This document shows positions 9,556 to 18,161 of a stretch of DNA of 64,000 bases, in pieces (the stretch's first letter is position 1; every line of letters begins with the position of its first letter). The DNA is taken from NCBI GenBank assembly GCA_963765585.1, contig CAVXXB010000002.1, positions 351,133 to 415,132 of the forward strand, in the 5' to 3' direction. Source of the DNA: CAVXXB01 sp963765585. GTDB lineage: Bacteria; Calditrichota; Calditrichia; JAJRVZ01. The notes under the pieces are model-generated. The model saw only the letters and a list, made by a program, of their open reading frames with translations. It ran no database searches and was not told where the DNA came from. A program made the translations under genes and the position numbers.

Positions 9556-10170
9556 TCAGATATCAAAACTGAGAAGAAGGGAATCAAGATCCGCGGCTCC
9601 GGTGAAATGTATCGCCTGCATCCCGGCATTTATGGCTCCGTGAATATTGATTTCACGATCATCAATAAACAGGCATCGTTCCAAATCCGTATCCGTATTA
9701 CGCGCGGCATATTGATAGCATTTTAGATCGGGTTTTAATGCGCCAATTTCAAAACTCAGAGCTGGATTCTTAAAGTATTTTAGGATGGCAAAATGTTCCT
9801 GGCAATATTGCCAGTGCAGCGGATCAATATCTGAGAGCAGTCCGCATTTATATTTTTTGCACACCCGCTCAACCACACTCTGCATCCCCTCCATGGGAGA
9901 AAAAATATTACACCATTCATAGGTGAATTCCGCATAACTTAGACTTAAGTTGTATTTTTCTATTAAATTTTTATATAGTTCCTGAGGATCAATTTTACCT
10001 GTATTAAAATCTATAAATATCTGATCTTTGTATAGTTGTTCCAGAACCTCTTCATCTGTAGAATTTTCGTTTTTTTGATAGTACTTAAACAATCCCCGAG
10101 TAAAATCAACCCGAATCAGAACCCGGCCCAAGTCAAAGATAATCGTTTCAATTAAATCAACATTGATCAT
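9556..10170 (-). CDS. HAD-superfamily hydrolase (IA type)
   Basis: This 204-residue protein has motif I as IIFDLGRVLIRVDF, an alpha-helical cap (about residues 20-85), and motif IV as CLFIDDREINIHGAINAGM with the closing IHF. Family members are phosphatases or phosphomutases acting on small phosphorylated metabolites. Motif I is D-L-G-R rather than DxDxT, a variant common in the yihX/epoxide-hydrolase-like branch. ATG at 10170 has AGGAG 6 bases upstream. The gene stands alone between repeats. The substrate cannot be told from sequence. Confidence 0.85.
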   Translation of the reverse strand: MINVDLIETIIFDLGRVLIRVDFTRGLFKYYQKNENSTDEEVLEQLYKDQIFIDFNTGKIDPQELYKNLIEKYNLSLSYAEFTYEWCNIFSPMEGMQSVVERVCKKYKCGLLSDIDPLHWQYCQEHFAILKYFKNPALSFEIGALKPDLKCYQYAARNTDTDLERCLFIDDREINIHGAINAGMQAIHFTGAADLDSLLLSFDI

Positions 10171-10190
10171 TTATTTCTCCTAAAAAATGT

Positions 10191-10290
10191 ACACGAAGAG
10201 CACGAAGTATCTACAGAAAACAGATAGATTAATTTTAAAATTAATTATTTATAATTTAAATTCTTCGTGACCTTCGTGCTCTTTGTGGTT
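10191..10290. repeat. Palindromic CACGAAG element
   Basis: The left arm ACACGAAGAGCACGAAG and the right arm CTTCGTGACCTTCGTGCTCT are complementary across an AT-rich centre. It shows the same 9-bp periodicity as the CGCAAAG elements but is a distinct sequence family. It sits immediately upstream of the HAD hydrolase gene start. Confidence 0.7.
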
Positions 10291-10358
10291 GATAATTAAG
10301 TTAACATCAAAGTACAAATATACAAGACGATGAAAATGTAAGAAACTCCTGATCTTTA

Positions 10359-10727
10359 CTATAATGAACTTCTTTTCTGTAATGTTTCCCTCTCCGATTT
10401 TTTCAAACCGGAAACCACCAGGTCATAAGACTCATCAATCATCCGGTATACAATTTCATCGGGAAGCGAGCCATCCAAAATGACCGTGTTCCAATGCTCT
10501 TTGTTCATATGATACCCGGGAATAATATTATCATGCATGGATCGCAACACCTGTGCCTGCTCAGGATCACACTTCAGGTTTATGCGAAGGGGATTATCCG
10601 TTTCGGATACCAGTGCATACATTTTACTCATTACTTTAAAGACCAGTGTATCATGATCAAATGGATAGTCTTCTTTTGAACCGGGCTTTTTTGAACAGTA
10701 TTTCTTTAAGGATTCAAGATGTAACAT
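10359..10727 (-). CDS. MmcQ/YjbR family protein
   Basis: A 122-residue protein of the MmcQ/YjbR (CyaY-like fold) family. It shows the family blocks KKPGSKEDYPFDHDTLVFKV, RINLKCDPEQAQVLR, IIPGYHMNKEHWNTVILDG and the terminal helix LIDESYDLV-like segment (MIDESYDLVVSGL). Members are described as possible DNA-binding proteins of unknown role. The ATG at 10727 is preferred over the TTG at 10736. The comEC region lies 39 bp downstream side on the same strand, with transcription running away from this gene; no functional link is implied. Confidence 0.85.
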   Translation of the reverse strand: MLHLESLKKYCSKKPGSKEDYPFDHDTLVFKVMSKMYALVSETDNPLRINLKCDPEQAQVLRSMHDNIIPGYHMNKEHWNTVILDGSLPDEIVYRMIDESYDLVVSGLKKSERETLQKRSSL

Positions 10728-10766
10728 AGTTCTCAAAACTACTCAATTAACAGCTATATTTCCAGA

Positions 10767-11639
10767 CTAGTCACGCCAGTTAATTTTTCGGATTTTCTCC
10801 GGTCCCAACTTAAAAATTATTGCACCATCCCGGCTGGTGAAGTAGGTTTGTACCGCTTGCTTTTTTAATCGCTCCACCGTTACCGGCGACGGATGCTTAA
10901 ATTTATTCTTCTTAGCCACGGGAATAACTGCTACCAAAGGCTGTACAAAATTGAGCAGGGTTTGTGAACTGGATGTTTTACTCCCATGATGGGCAATTTT
11001 AATTATCTCACATTCCAGGAATTCCTTATACGGAAACATGGCCGGTTCCGCTTCCATCTCCAGATCACCGGTAAGTAATACGCCGTTTTTACCATATTGA
11101 ATTTTCATCACCAGAGAACTATTATTGCACTCTCCGCCACTGCTGTTATTATGAACCACATGATCAGAATCAGGATGCAAAATATAGACCCGTGCGGTAC
11201 TGTCCGGAAATAGCTGATCCCCTTTCAACACCCTTCTGACAGGAATTTGTTTTGCATTACACTTTCGGAGAAAAGCCGCATAGTTTTTTGACGGATACTC
11301 GTAAGGTGAAACAACGACGGTATCCACTGATAACCTGTCTATGACGGAATGAAATCCACCGATGTGGTCATCATGGGGGTGTGAGCCAACCAGATAGTTA
11401 ATTCTTAGTATTCCCCGTTGCTTGAGATATGGAATAACCGCCACTTTGCCATTATCCCAACTTCCACTGGCATCACCGGCATCAATCAACATGGTTTTTT
11501 TGTTTGGGAACTGAAGCAATATGGCATCGCCCTGCCCCACATCCAAAAACGTTATTTCTATATATGGTGCGGAGGGTATCAACTTGATAAATAAATACAG
11601 AATCAACACGCTGACGTAATATGGCATTATTCTAACCAA
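10767..11639 (-). CDS. comEC: ComEC C-terminal metallo-beta-lactamase domain, split from the channel part
   Basis: This 290-residue ORF starts with a hydrophobic stretch and then the ComEC nuclease-like domain: ITFLDVGQGDAILLQFP, MLIDAGDASG, GSHPHDDHIGGFH (metal-binding HxHxDH-like), VLLTGDLE and IAHHGSKTSSS. Its apparent start is a TTG at 11639, directly abutting the stop of the upstream ORF. Removing one base from the T6 run (plus-strand A6, 11655-11660) joins the two frames as VLFLKPTELVRIMPYYVSV, giving a normal ComEC of about 795 residues. It is therefore best read as the C-terminal domain of the same protein. Confidence 0.87.
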   Translation of the reverse strand: MVRIMPYYVSVLILYLFIKLIPSAPYIEITFLDVGQGDAILLQFPNKKTMLIDAGDASGSWDNGKVAVIPYLKQRGILRINYLVGSHPHDDHIGGFHSVIDRLSVDTVVVSPYEYPSKNYAAFLRKCNAKQIPVRRVLKGDQLFPDSTARVYILHPDSDHVVHNNSSGGECNNSSLVMKIQYGKNGVLLTGDLEMEAEPAMFPYKEFLECEIIKIAHHGSKTSSSQTLLNFVQPLVAVIPVAKKNKFKHPSPVTVERLKKQAVQTYFTSRDGAIIFKLGPEKIRKINWRD

Positions 11640-11640
11640 T

Positions 11641-13152
11641 TCAGTTGGTTTCAGAAAAAAGAACAGAGCGATTCCGGCTTGCGATCAACAAGGTTAAAAT
11701 CAAATCAGGGATTGGCAAATCCAGAGTCGCAAATGGAATTCTGGAAAATATAAGGGTGATGGTATCAAGTACCTGGTATGTAAAGTGAATTAATAGTCCG
11801 ATGCCATCTGCCAATCCTGATGATATAGGGCTGATAATCAAGAGAAAAAATCCCAACAAAACAATAATTCCAATCAGAGGAATTACCACAATATTGGCCA
11901 GAATGGCAATGACCGGGAAAGTGCCATAATAATATAAAGTCAGGGGCAAGGTACCCATAACAGCGGATACCGAAACCAGCAGCGGATTCCATACGATATT
12001 AATCAAATATTTATTATTTTTAAGCCGGGATCCCAGGGGTATTAATTCGCTTAGTCTTTTAAAACCGTAGATAATTGATATCACCGCCGAAAATGAAAAC
12101 TGGAATCCCGGATTCAATAATTCGCGCGGCTCATACAGAAGTATGAGAAATGCAGATGCGGCAATCAGATTTCCGGTAGAGATTTTACGCTCGATTAATT
12201 TTCCCCATAGATAAAGCAACACCATCAGCGACGCCCGCATAACCGGTGGTTTAAAATTAACCAACACGATATAAATGAGAAGAATCGCTGCCAATACCAA
12301 AATTCTGTATTTTTGCGACAAGCGTAAAAAAGACAGTGTGGTAAACACGAACAAAACCACATATCCTACATGCAGACCGGATATCGCCAGAACATGGACC
12401 ACACCCACCTGTTGAAAATTTTCGATGGTCGTGCGATCCAAATTTTGTTTTTCGCCCAGAATCAGGGCATTCATGATTGCCGCTGAGGATTGCTGAAGAT
12501 GATTGTAGAATATTTTTTGACAATAGGTCTTTACCGGTTCTGTCAGATATGATCGAAAAATATTTCCATCATTGGTTGTAAGAATTTCTATAGAATCTGA
12601 TGAATTTATGAGCATCAGATGACTGATATCATTTTGTGCCAGATATTGCCGGTAATCAAATTGACCGGGATTACGTTCCGTTGGTGGTAACTCTATTCTT
12701 CCACGGATAATTAGCCGCATACCATAAAAATATCTTTGTCGTAGTTTTTTTGTTTTTAGTAGTATCCTGCCTTGTACAGATTTTTTTTCATCTTGCAGCC
12801 ATACCGAATCACAATCCAGTATGTATTGATTTCTGTCATCTGCGGCAAACTGGGATTTTACAATGGTACCGGATACCCCATGAACGCTATCCGCTGAAAA
12901 TCGAGACAGATAATTAACAGGTAATATTTCGTCCACTTGTTGATATCTGAGCGCACCGGTGCATACCAGTAGAAGGAAGAGAATAAATATTGATTTATTA
13001 CTCTTGTAAAAGATAAGATATAAAATAAACAGTAGGACCGAAAAAAATAAAGCGATGGTAAACGGGAGGATAAATTTGGCGAGAATAATACCTACGCCAA
13101 ACGGTATTACCGCACAAATGAGCGGATATTTAGCACAATTTATTTCCATCAA
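11641..13152 (-). CDS. comEC: ComEC/Rec2 competence channel, N-terminal part
   Basis: ComEC carries single-stranded DNA across the inner membrane during natural transformation. This 503-residue part has two N-terminal membrane segments, a DUF4131-type soluble region (about 60-190), and the multi-spanning Competence domain with HVLAISGLHVGYVVL and FKPPVMRASLMVLLYLWGKL. The ORF ends early after RNRSVLFSETN because of a single extra T in a T6 run at 11655-11660. Its start overlaps the end of the RNase Z-like gene by 23 bp, suggesting coupled translation. No other competence genes are in the window. Confidence 0.88.
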   Translation of the reverse strand: MMEINCAKYPLICAVIPFGVGIILAKFILPFTIALFFSVLLFILYLIFYKSNKSIFILFLLLVCTGALRYQQVDEILPVNYLSRFSADSVHGVSGTIVKSQFAADDRNQYILDCDSVWLQDEKKSVQGRILLKTKKLRQRYFYGMRLIIRGRIELPPTERNPGQFDYRQYLAQNDISHLMLINSSDSIEILTTNDGNIFRSYLTEPVKTYCQKIFYNHLQQSSAAIMNALILGEKQNLDRTTIENFQQVGVVHVLAISGLHVGYVVLFVFTTLSFLRLSQKYRILVLAAILLIYIVLVNFKPPVMRASLMVLLYLWGKLIERKISTGNLIAASAFLILLYEPRELLNPGFQFSFSAVISIIYGFKRLSELIPLGSRLKNNKYLINIVWNPLLVSVSAVMGTLPLTLYYYGTFPVIAILANIVVIPLIGIIVLLGFFLLIISPISSGLADGIGLLIHFTYQVLDTITLIFSRIPFATLDLPIPDLILTLLIASRNRSVLFSETN

Positions 13153-13885
13153 TGTTTAGCATCAAACCATCACGGGCAATGCGTATCTCTCCGGAAAAAT
13201 ATTTTTTTGCCTCAGCCAACGCGTAGTTTTGACTTACCTCCGGATACATATGGGTCAACAGCAATGTGGTTACATTTGCTATTTCTGCCAGTTTTGCCGC
13301 TCGTCCCGGTGTCAGATGCCCTTTTACTTTTGTTTCTTCTGTATTCGATGCTTCTATGAGCGCCAGATCACTGTTGCGGGCCAGATCAGGGATTGCGGCA
13401 TTTTCATCGGAATCACCAGAATAGAAAATTGTATTGCCCGAGGAATCTTCCAGACGATAACACAGACTCTCTTCCGAGTGACCGGTTAATGCGGAAATAA
13501 GTTGATAACCTGGTAGATTCAGATCCTCCGCTGACTCCGACAAACGGACCGGGATCTTTTCAATCCAACTGCCGCAATACGCTATCAGATTGTGATACCA
13601 GTCATCCAATCCCTTTGGACCGATTAATGACAATGGCTCTTTAATTTTGTCAAGCATCAAATAGCGTGCCATTAATAATGGCGCCAGATCAGAAACATGA
13701 TCTAAATGGAAATGAGAGATTACAATATGATGTATATTTCCGGCATCCATTCCAGTTTCATTCAGGGCCCGCCAAATACCGGGTCCGCAATCGAATAGTA
13801 TCTGATGATCTATGAGGTAACCGGAACAATTCTGAAACGGATTCTCCTGTAAAATCGGGCCACAGCCCAATACCTTCATTTGCAT
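13130..13885 (-). CDS. MBL-fold hydrolase, ribonuclease Z-like
   Basis: A 251-residue metallo-beta-lactamase-fold protein related to RNase Z. Metal ligands are visible in VISHFHLDHVSDL (HxHxDH), the LTGHSEESL histidine, the FYSGDSDENA aspartate and the final LLLTHMYPE histidine. The RNase Z exosite and full tRNA-binding arm are not obvious, so it may be a phosphodiesterase or other hydrolase rather than a tRNA 3' processing enzyme. ATG at 13885 was chosen over the TTG at 13891. It is the first gene of a two-gene unit with comEC. Confidence 0.8.
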   Translation of the reverse strand: MQMKVLGCGPILQENPFQNCSGYLIDHQILFDCGPGIWRALNETGMDAGNIHHIVISHFHLDHVSDLAPLLMARYLMLDKIKEPLSLIGPKGLDDWYHNLIAYCGSWIEKIPVRLSESAEDLNLPGYQLISALTGHSEESLCYRLEDSSGNTIFYSGDSDENAAIPDLARNSDLALIEASNTEETKVKGHLTPGRAAKLAEIANVTTLLLTHMYPEVSQNYALAEAKKYFSGEIRIARDGLMLNIDGNKLC

Positions 13886-13990
13886 GGCCAAATACCCTAT
13901 ATTTTAATATTATGTTTAAACTTTGCTCAAATATATCCGAAAATTTGATAGTGTTAGGAAAATCTAACAGGACTTGAACTTGGAGGCAAC

Positions 13991-14998
13991 ATGAAATTCA
14001 TTAAAAAAATCTTGACCGTGTTTCTTTTCTTTATATTTTCTCTATCCCTTTTCCATTGTGGTGGCAATCCGTCAGAAGATGCGGAAGCAGCCTTTCAAAG
14101 CGGAAATTATAAAAAGGCGATCCAGCTCTTTGGAGAAGCACGTAAACAAGATCCCAAAAATCAAAGTTATAATGAAAAGATTGCCCTTTCATTTATGAAA
14201 CGTGGTCAGGATTTTTATCAAAGAAATAAAAACATTCAATCTTTTACCGGAAACTTCGAGAAAGCCACTGAGTATATTCCAGAAAATCCATCCGCTGAAT
14301 TTAAAAAATCATATAGTGAAATGCTTTTTGTGCTGGGTGAAGCATTTATATCAAGCAAGCCTCAGAATGAAATCCAAAAGGAAGAATTTTTAAACAATGC
14401 AATCACAAATCTTGAAGAAGCCCTTTTTCAGGATGATACGAATGTAAAAGCAGACAGTTTGATGGAGAAAATCAAGGCCGACAACTTCCAGAAGATGCTG
14501 GATAAAGGCAAGGATTTTTACCAGAAAGCCAATAAACAAAAGAATTACGACATGTATTTTTCTGCAGAGTATTATTTCAAAAAAGCCGCGTACTTTGATC
14601 TTTACAACGAAGAAGTAAAAAAACTCTTATCTGCAACGCGCAAAAAAACCTTATCGGTTTTAAACTATCGCGATGATTTGTCATTGGCGATTGCTGAATC
14701 AAAACGGCAAAAAGGTAAAATGATCCTGGATATCCGGATTAAAAACTATCTGCCGGATCCGGTGGAAGTAAATATTGAGAACTTTGAGGTATTTGATCTG
14801 GAAGGGAACGCATATTCAGTTGATACCGCGTGGATGTCCAAGAATCTGGGCAAGAACGGAATGAAAAATACGACATTGGATCAAAATAAAACATTTGTGG
14901 ACGGCATCATTGCCATCACAATACCGGACAAGATAAAAGCCGAGTACTTGTCATATAAAATAGAAGATTCTAAGGATTCAAGGAAGTACTTCCCCTAA
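13991..14998 (+). CDS. TPR-containing lipoprotein
   Basis: ATG at 13991 follows GGAGG at good spacing. The product has a lipoprotein signal peptide ending in LFHC (Cys23), TPR helices (AAFQSGNYKKAIQLFGEARK is a clear unit, with more up to about residue 215), and a C-terminal beta domain from about 220 (MILDIRIKNYLPDPVEV, FEVFDLEGNAY) that resembles DUF4352-like domains. It is divergent from the RNase Z-like gene and ends in a terminator at 15026. Location is probably the outer or inner membrane facing the periplasm. Function unknown. Confidence 0.75.
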   Translation: MKFIKKILTVFLFFIFSLSLFHCGGNPSEDAEAAFQSGNYKKAIQLFGEARKQDPKNQSYNEKIALSFMKRGQDFYQRNKNIQSFTGNFEKATEYIPENPSAEFKKSYSEMLFVLGEAFISSKPQNEIQKEEFLNNAITNLEEALFQDDTNVKADSLMEKIKADNFQKMLDKGKDFYQKANKQKNYDMYFSAEYYFKKAAYFDLYNEEVKKLLSATRKKTLSVLNYRDDLSLAIAESKRQKGKMILDIRIKNYLPDPVEVNIENFEVFDLEGNAYSVDTAWMSKNLGKNGMKNTTLDQNKTFVDGIIAITIPDKIKAEYLSYKIEDSKDSRKYFP

Positions 14999-15025
14999 AT
15001 ACCGACCAACAAGTATAAAGAGAAT

Positions 15026-15060
15026 ACCCTCTTCGCAGAAATGTGGAGAGGGTTTTTTTT
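15026..15060 (+). terminator. Rho-independent terminator of the TPR lipoprotein gene
   Basis: The stem ACCCTCT (15026-15032) pairs with AGAGGGT (15047-15053), with a 14-base loop, and is followed directly by eight T residues in total. It starts 28 bp after the stop codon at 14998. Confidence 0.85.
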
Positions 15061-15236
15061 GCTGGATGCTGGTCGTAGCGAAGCGGAGACCCCGTTTTAC
15101 GGGGATGCTGGATGCTGGTTACAAGGTACAAGGTACAAGGTACAAGGTACAAGGTACAAAATGTTGCAGTTTTTGTTTTATTTGTCAAGTCTTAATTTAA
15201 ATTCCTCACTCCTCATTTCTAATTTCTAATCTCTAA
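15061..15236. repeat. Heptanucleotide tandem repeats
   Basis: Three different 7-bp units occur side by side: GGATGCT near 15061-15118, five exact copies of ACAAGGT at 15121-15155, and degenerate TTTCTAA units near 15210-15236. Nothing else was recognised in this spacer. Confidence 0.85.
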
Positions 15237-16401
15237 TCATTTGTAGGCCGGAAGGCCGGTGATGTCTTCTCCCACAATCAAGGTATGTATTTCGTGGGTT
15301 CCCTCATAGGTGTATACTGTTTCTAAGTTAAGCAAGTGACGTATGACGCTGTATTCATCTGAGATGCCGCTGGCACCCAATATGGAACGAGCCGATCTGG
15401 CAATTTCTAATGCTTTTGAGACATTATTTCGCTTGGCCAGCGATATTTGGGTCGCCTTTAATTTTCCTGAATCCTTCAATTGCCCCAGCCGGAAAGCCAT
15501 CGAGCTGTGCCTTGGTAATTTCTGATATCATTTCAACCAGTTTATGCTGAGTTAATTGGAACGCAGCCACCGGTTTGTCAAACTGAATTCTGCTTTTTGC
15601 ATATTGTAATGCCTCATCATAACAGGCCATGGCAGCACCAATGCTGCCCCATAATATGCTGAAGCGCGCCTGGTTAAGACATCGCAAGGGAGATTTTAAT
15701 CCGGTTGCGCCGGATAATAAATTTTCCTCCGGAATCTCACAGTCATCAAATATCAATTCTGCCGTATCCGATGCACGGAGTGAAAACTTGCCTTCAATAA
15801 GCTGAGTGCTAAAACCGGGCGTTCCTTTTTCGACTAAAAATCCCTGAATTTTACCATCCAGTTTTGCCCAGACAACGGCGATATCTGCCAGAGTCCCATT
15901 GGTAATCCACATTTTAGTGCCATTCAGGCGATAACCTCCGGATACCTTATGTGCAGTTGTTTTCATCCCGGCCGGATTTGATCCAAAATCTGGTTCCGTC
16001 AAACCGAAACAGCCGATTTTTTCACCACGAATGAGTGCCGCAAGCCAACGATCTTTTTGTGCGGTACTACCAAACGTATAAATGGGATATATGACCAGAC
16101 CGCTTTGCACAGATACAAATGATCGTAATGCCGAATCTCCCCGTTCCAATTCCTGCATAATCAGTCCATAGGCGATATTGCCCATGCCCGCCCCGCCATA
16201 TTCCTCCGGCATGGTCGGTCCGATAAAGCCAAGTTGACCAATTTGAGGAATGATTTCTAAAGGAAATTTTCCGATACGATGATACTCTGTGATCAGGGGG
16301 AGAAATTTTTCTTCGACAAACTGACGGCAGCTCATCTGTGCCAGTTTTTCTTCTTCGGAAAATAAATCTGTCAAATTATAATAATCAGGAGATGTATACA
16401 T
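15237..16401 (-). CDS. Acyl-CoA dehydrogenase, glutaryl-CoA dehydrogenase-like (frameshifted)
   Basis: The FAD enzyme would oxidise an acyl-CoA, feeding electrons to electron-transfer flavoprotein. N-terminal ORF 15424-16401 has PTMPEEYGGAGMG, CFGLTEPDFGSNPAGM, YRLNGTKMWITNG and RFSILWGSIGAAMACYDEAL. It goes out of frame after EITKAQL, and the C-terminal ORF 15237-15500 resumes with MAFRLGQLKDSGKLKATQIS, LAKRNNVSKALEIAR and NLETVYTYEGTHEIHTL. The Glu in YEGTHEIH is the catalytic-type residue of glutaryl-CoA dehydrogenases. One extra base near 15501 (span is 3k+1) joins them into about 387 residues, the family length. It lies 7 bp downstream of the barrel gene. Confidence 0.87.
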
Positions 16402-16408
16402 TTTTCAC

Positions 16409-18136
16409 TCAAAATATCCAGTTAAACTCACCGCCGAAAATTAAGCCATTATATGATTCATTGCCATTAAAATATCCCGGACCATATTCCGGATCTGCAA
16501 TTATTTTGAGTGCATCTTCGGTGCTATATTTAAATTTTTTGCTGTCGGTACCAACAATCGCCTTAAACGACAACTGATCAGTGAAAAAGAACTCAAATGA
16601 GACTTCCGCATTAATCTGATTATAATTACCCAGATTGTCCTGTGTACCACTACCCTCAGATTTGTTCTGTATGTAAGTAATGGTGGTTTCCAGTTTTAGT
16701 TTTCTGGGGATAATATCCCAGCGATTACTCTCATAAATATACAGGTTTCTATTCTTCTGATCATTGGTCATTTTAAGATCACTATATACCGCCCCACCTG
16801 AAATAAAAAAGAACTGGTTGGAACTGGTATAAAAATTCAAACTTGATATCACCTGTTTGGTACCCAGCGGTTCTGAACTGGGTACCAGACTTTTATCATC
16901 CAGGTCCTGGTAAATACCACTTAATGAAATCCGGGTCGAGTTAAAATTTACGCCCAGCCGTCCTTCCAGTTTGGATGTCAATTTATCGGTTTTTATCAGC
17001 TCATCTTCCTGATCCAGCAGTTCGTTGCTCAAATCTTTTCGCAACCCCACAACCAGGGTAAATTCCGGTAAATCCGGTAACAGAGTAGTAACACCAAAAT
17101 CTATAATATTTGTATTTGTAGTGGGTAGAAATTCTATATTATCAAGATTATCATTATAAGACTCGAAATCGGTTAAAAACGACACCGCCTGCGGTATGGC
17201 ATAAGCAATCTGGCCGAATAATCCTTTGCGATCGGTCTCCAAAAATGGATAACCCGCCGTAAAGTACTGAAACCCATATTTTTGGTAAGAAAGGATGAAC
17301 TTAAATGTATTATATGACAAATCCACCCCACCCTTGTAGGCATTATCATTAAATTTCTCAGAGCCGATTGTATCCTTTTCACTCACCAGATACTCGGCGA
17401 AAAACCGGACATTTCTATCCCAGAAATACAAAGAAAGATCCCCGCCCAATACCCGGTTTGCGATTGGATCATTTATTGTTTCTTCAATCGATGATTCATC
17501 ATCTTTTGCCCAGAGATATTTTATCCCTAACGCAAATTTTCCGTTAACACCGCCTTGTAAAACACCTGCTGCAAGCCATCTGCGGAACTGACCGGCGGTT
17601 TCGTATTGTTTATACAAATTGAGCTGATGATCCCCTTTGGAGATTGCCGGCTGAACCACGCCGCCAAATCCGGAAAAATATACAAATGAATTGGCGCCGA
17701 ATACGTCTGGTGTGCGTAGTGCATATTTAAGACCTCGAATCTCACGGCTTTGTATAAAGTTTTCACTCATGGATTCGAAAAAATCTCCAACAATAATTTC
17801 GTGGGTGCGGATCCTCATATTTAAAGTAAATCTTGAAATACGATTCAGATTTCTGGCTTCAAGTTTATTCCATGAATTGTTGCGCAGATCTGCAAGCAAA
17901 GTCAAATCCATTTCCCTGGTCCGGCCAAATAATGCCACATTAAGGTATTGATGTAATCCGGGCACCAATATTGTCTTGCCATATTCATCGTCGCTGATGG
18001 AATCGGGTTTTATCTCTGAAACTTCATCGTAACTGATATTTTGTAAACGAAACGAAACTCTACCCGTGAGATCCAGACCCTGGGCCATCAATGAAACAGG
18101 TATAAAAATAATTATGATTAAAAACAGGTAACGCAC
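16409..18136 (-). CDS. Outer-membrane beta-barrel protein (DUF6029-like)
   Basis: A GTG start at 18136 has AAGGAG 8 bases upstream and opens a signal peptide (MRYLFLIIIIFIPVSLMAQG). The 575-residue product is made of alternating amphipathic strands with aromatic girdles and ends in FGGEFNWIF, a terminal aromatic as in barrel C termini. The block FIQSREIRGLKYALRTPDVF resembles DUF6029 proteins of Bacteroidota; I am only moderately sure of that. It follows the FecR-domain gene by 25 bp and probably shares its transcript. No substrate is evident. Confidence 0.7.
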   Translation of the reverse strand: MRYLFLIIIIFIPVSLMAQGLDLTGRVSFRLQNISYDEVSEIKPDSISDDEYGKTILVPGLHQYLNVALFGRTREMDLTLLADLRNNSWNKLEARNLNRISRFTLNMRIRTHEIIVGDFFESMSENFIQSREIRGLKYALRTPDVFGANSFVYFSGFGGVVQPAISKGDHQLNLYKQYETAGQFRRWLAAGVLQGGVNGKFALGIKYLWAKDDESSIEETINDPIANRVLGGDLSLYFWDRNVRFFAEYLVSEKDTIGSEKFNDNAYKGGVDLSYNTFKFILSYQKYGFQYFTAGYPFLETDRKGLFGQIAYAIPQAVSFLTDFESYNDNLDNIEFLPTTNTNIIDFGVTTLLPDLPEFTLVVGLRKDLSNELLDQEDELIKTDKLTSKLEGRLGVNFNSTRISLSGIYQDLDDKSLVPSSEPLGTKQVISSLNFYTSSNQFFFISGGAVYSDLKMTNDQKNRNLYIYESNRWDIIPRKLKLETTITYIQNKSEGSGTQDNLGNYNQINAEVSFEFFFTDQLSFKAIVGTDSKKFKYSTEDALKIIADPEYGPGYFNGNESYNGLIFGGEFNWIF

Positions 18137-18161
18137 AATCTATACTCCTTGCAATCCCTGA

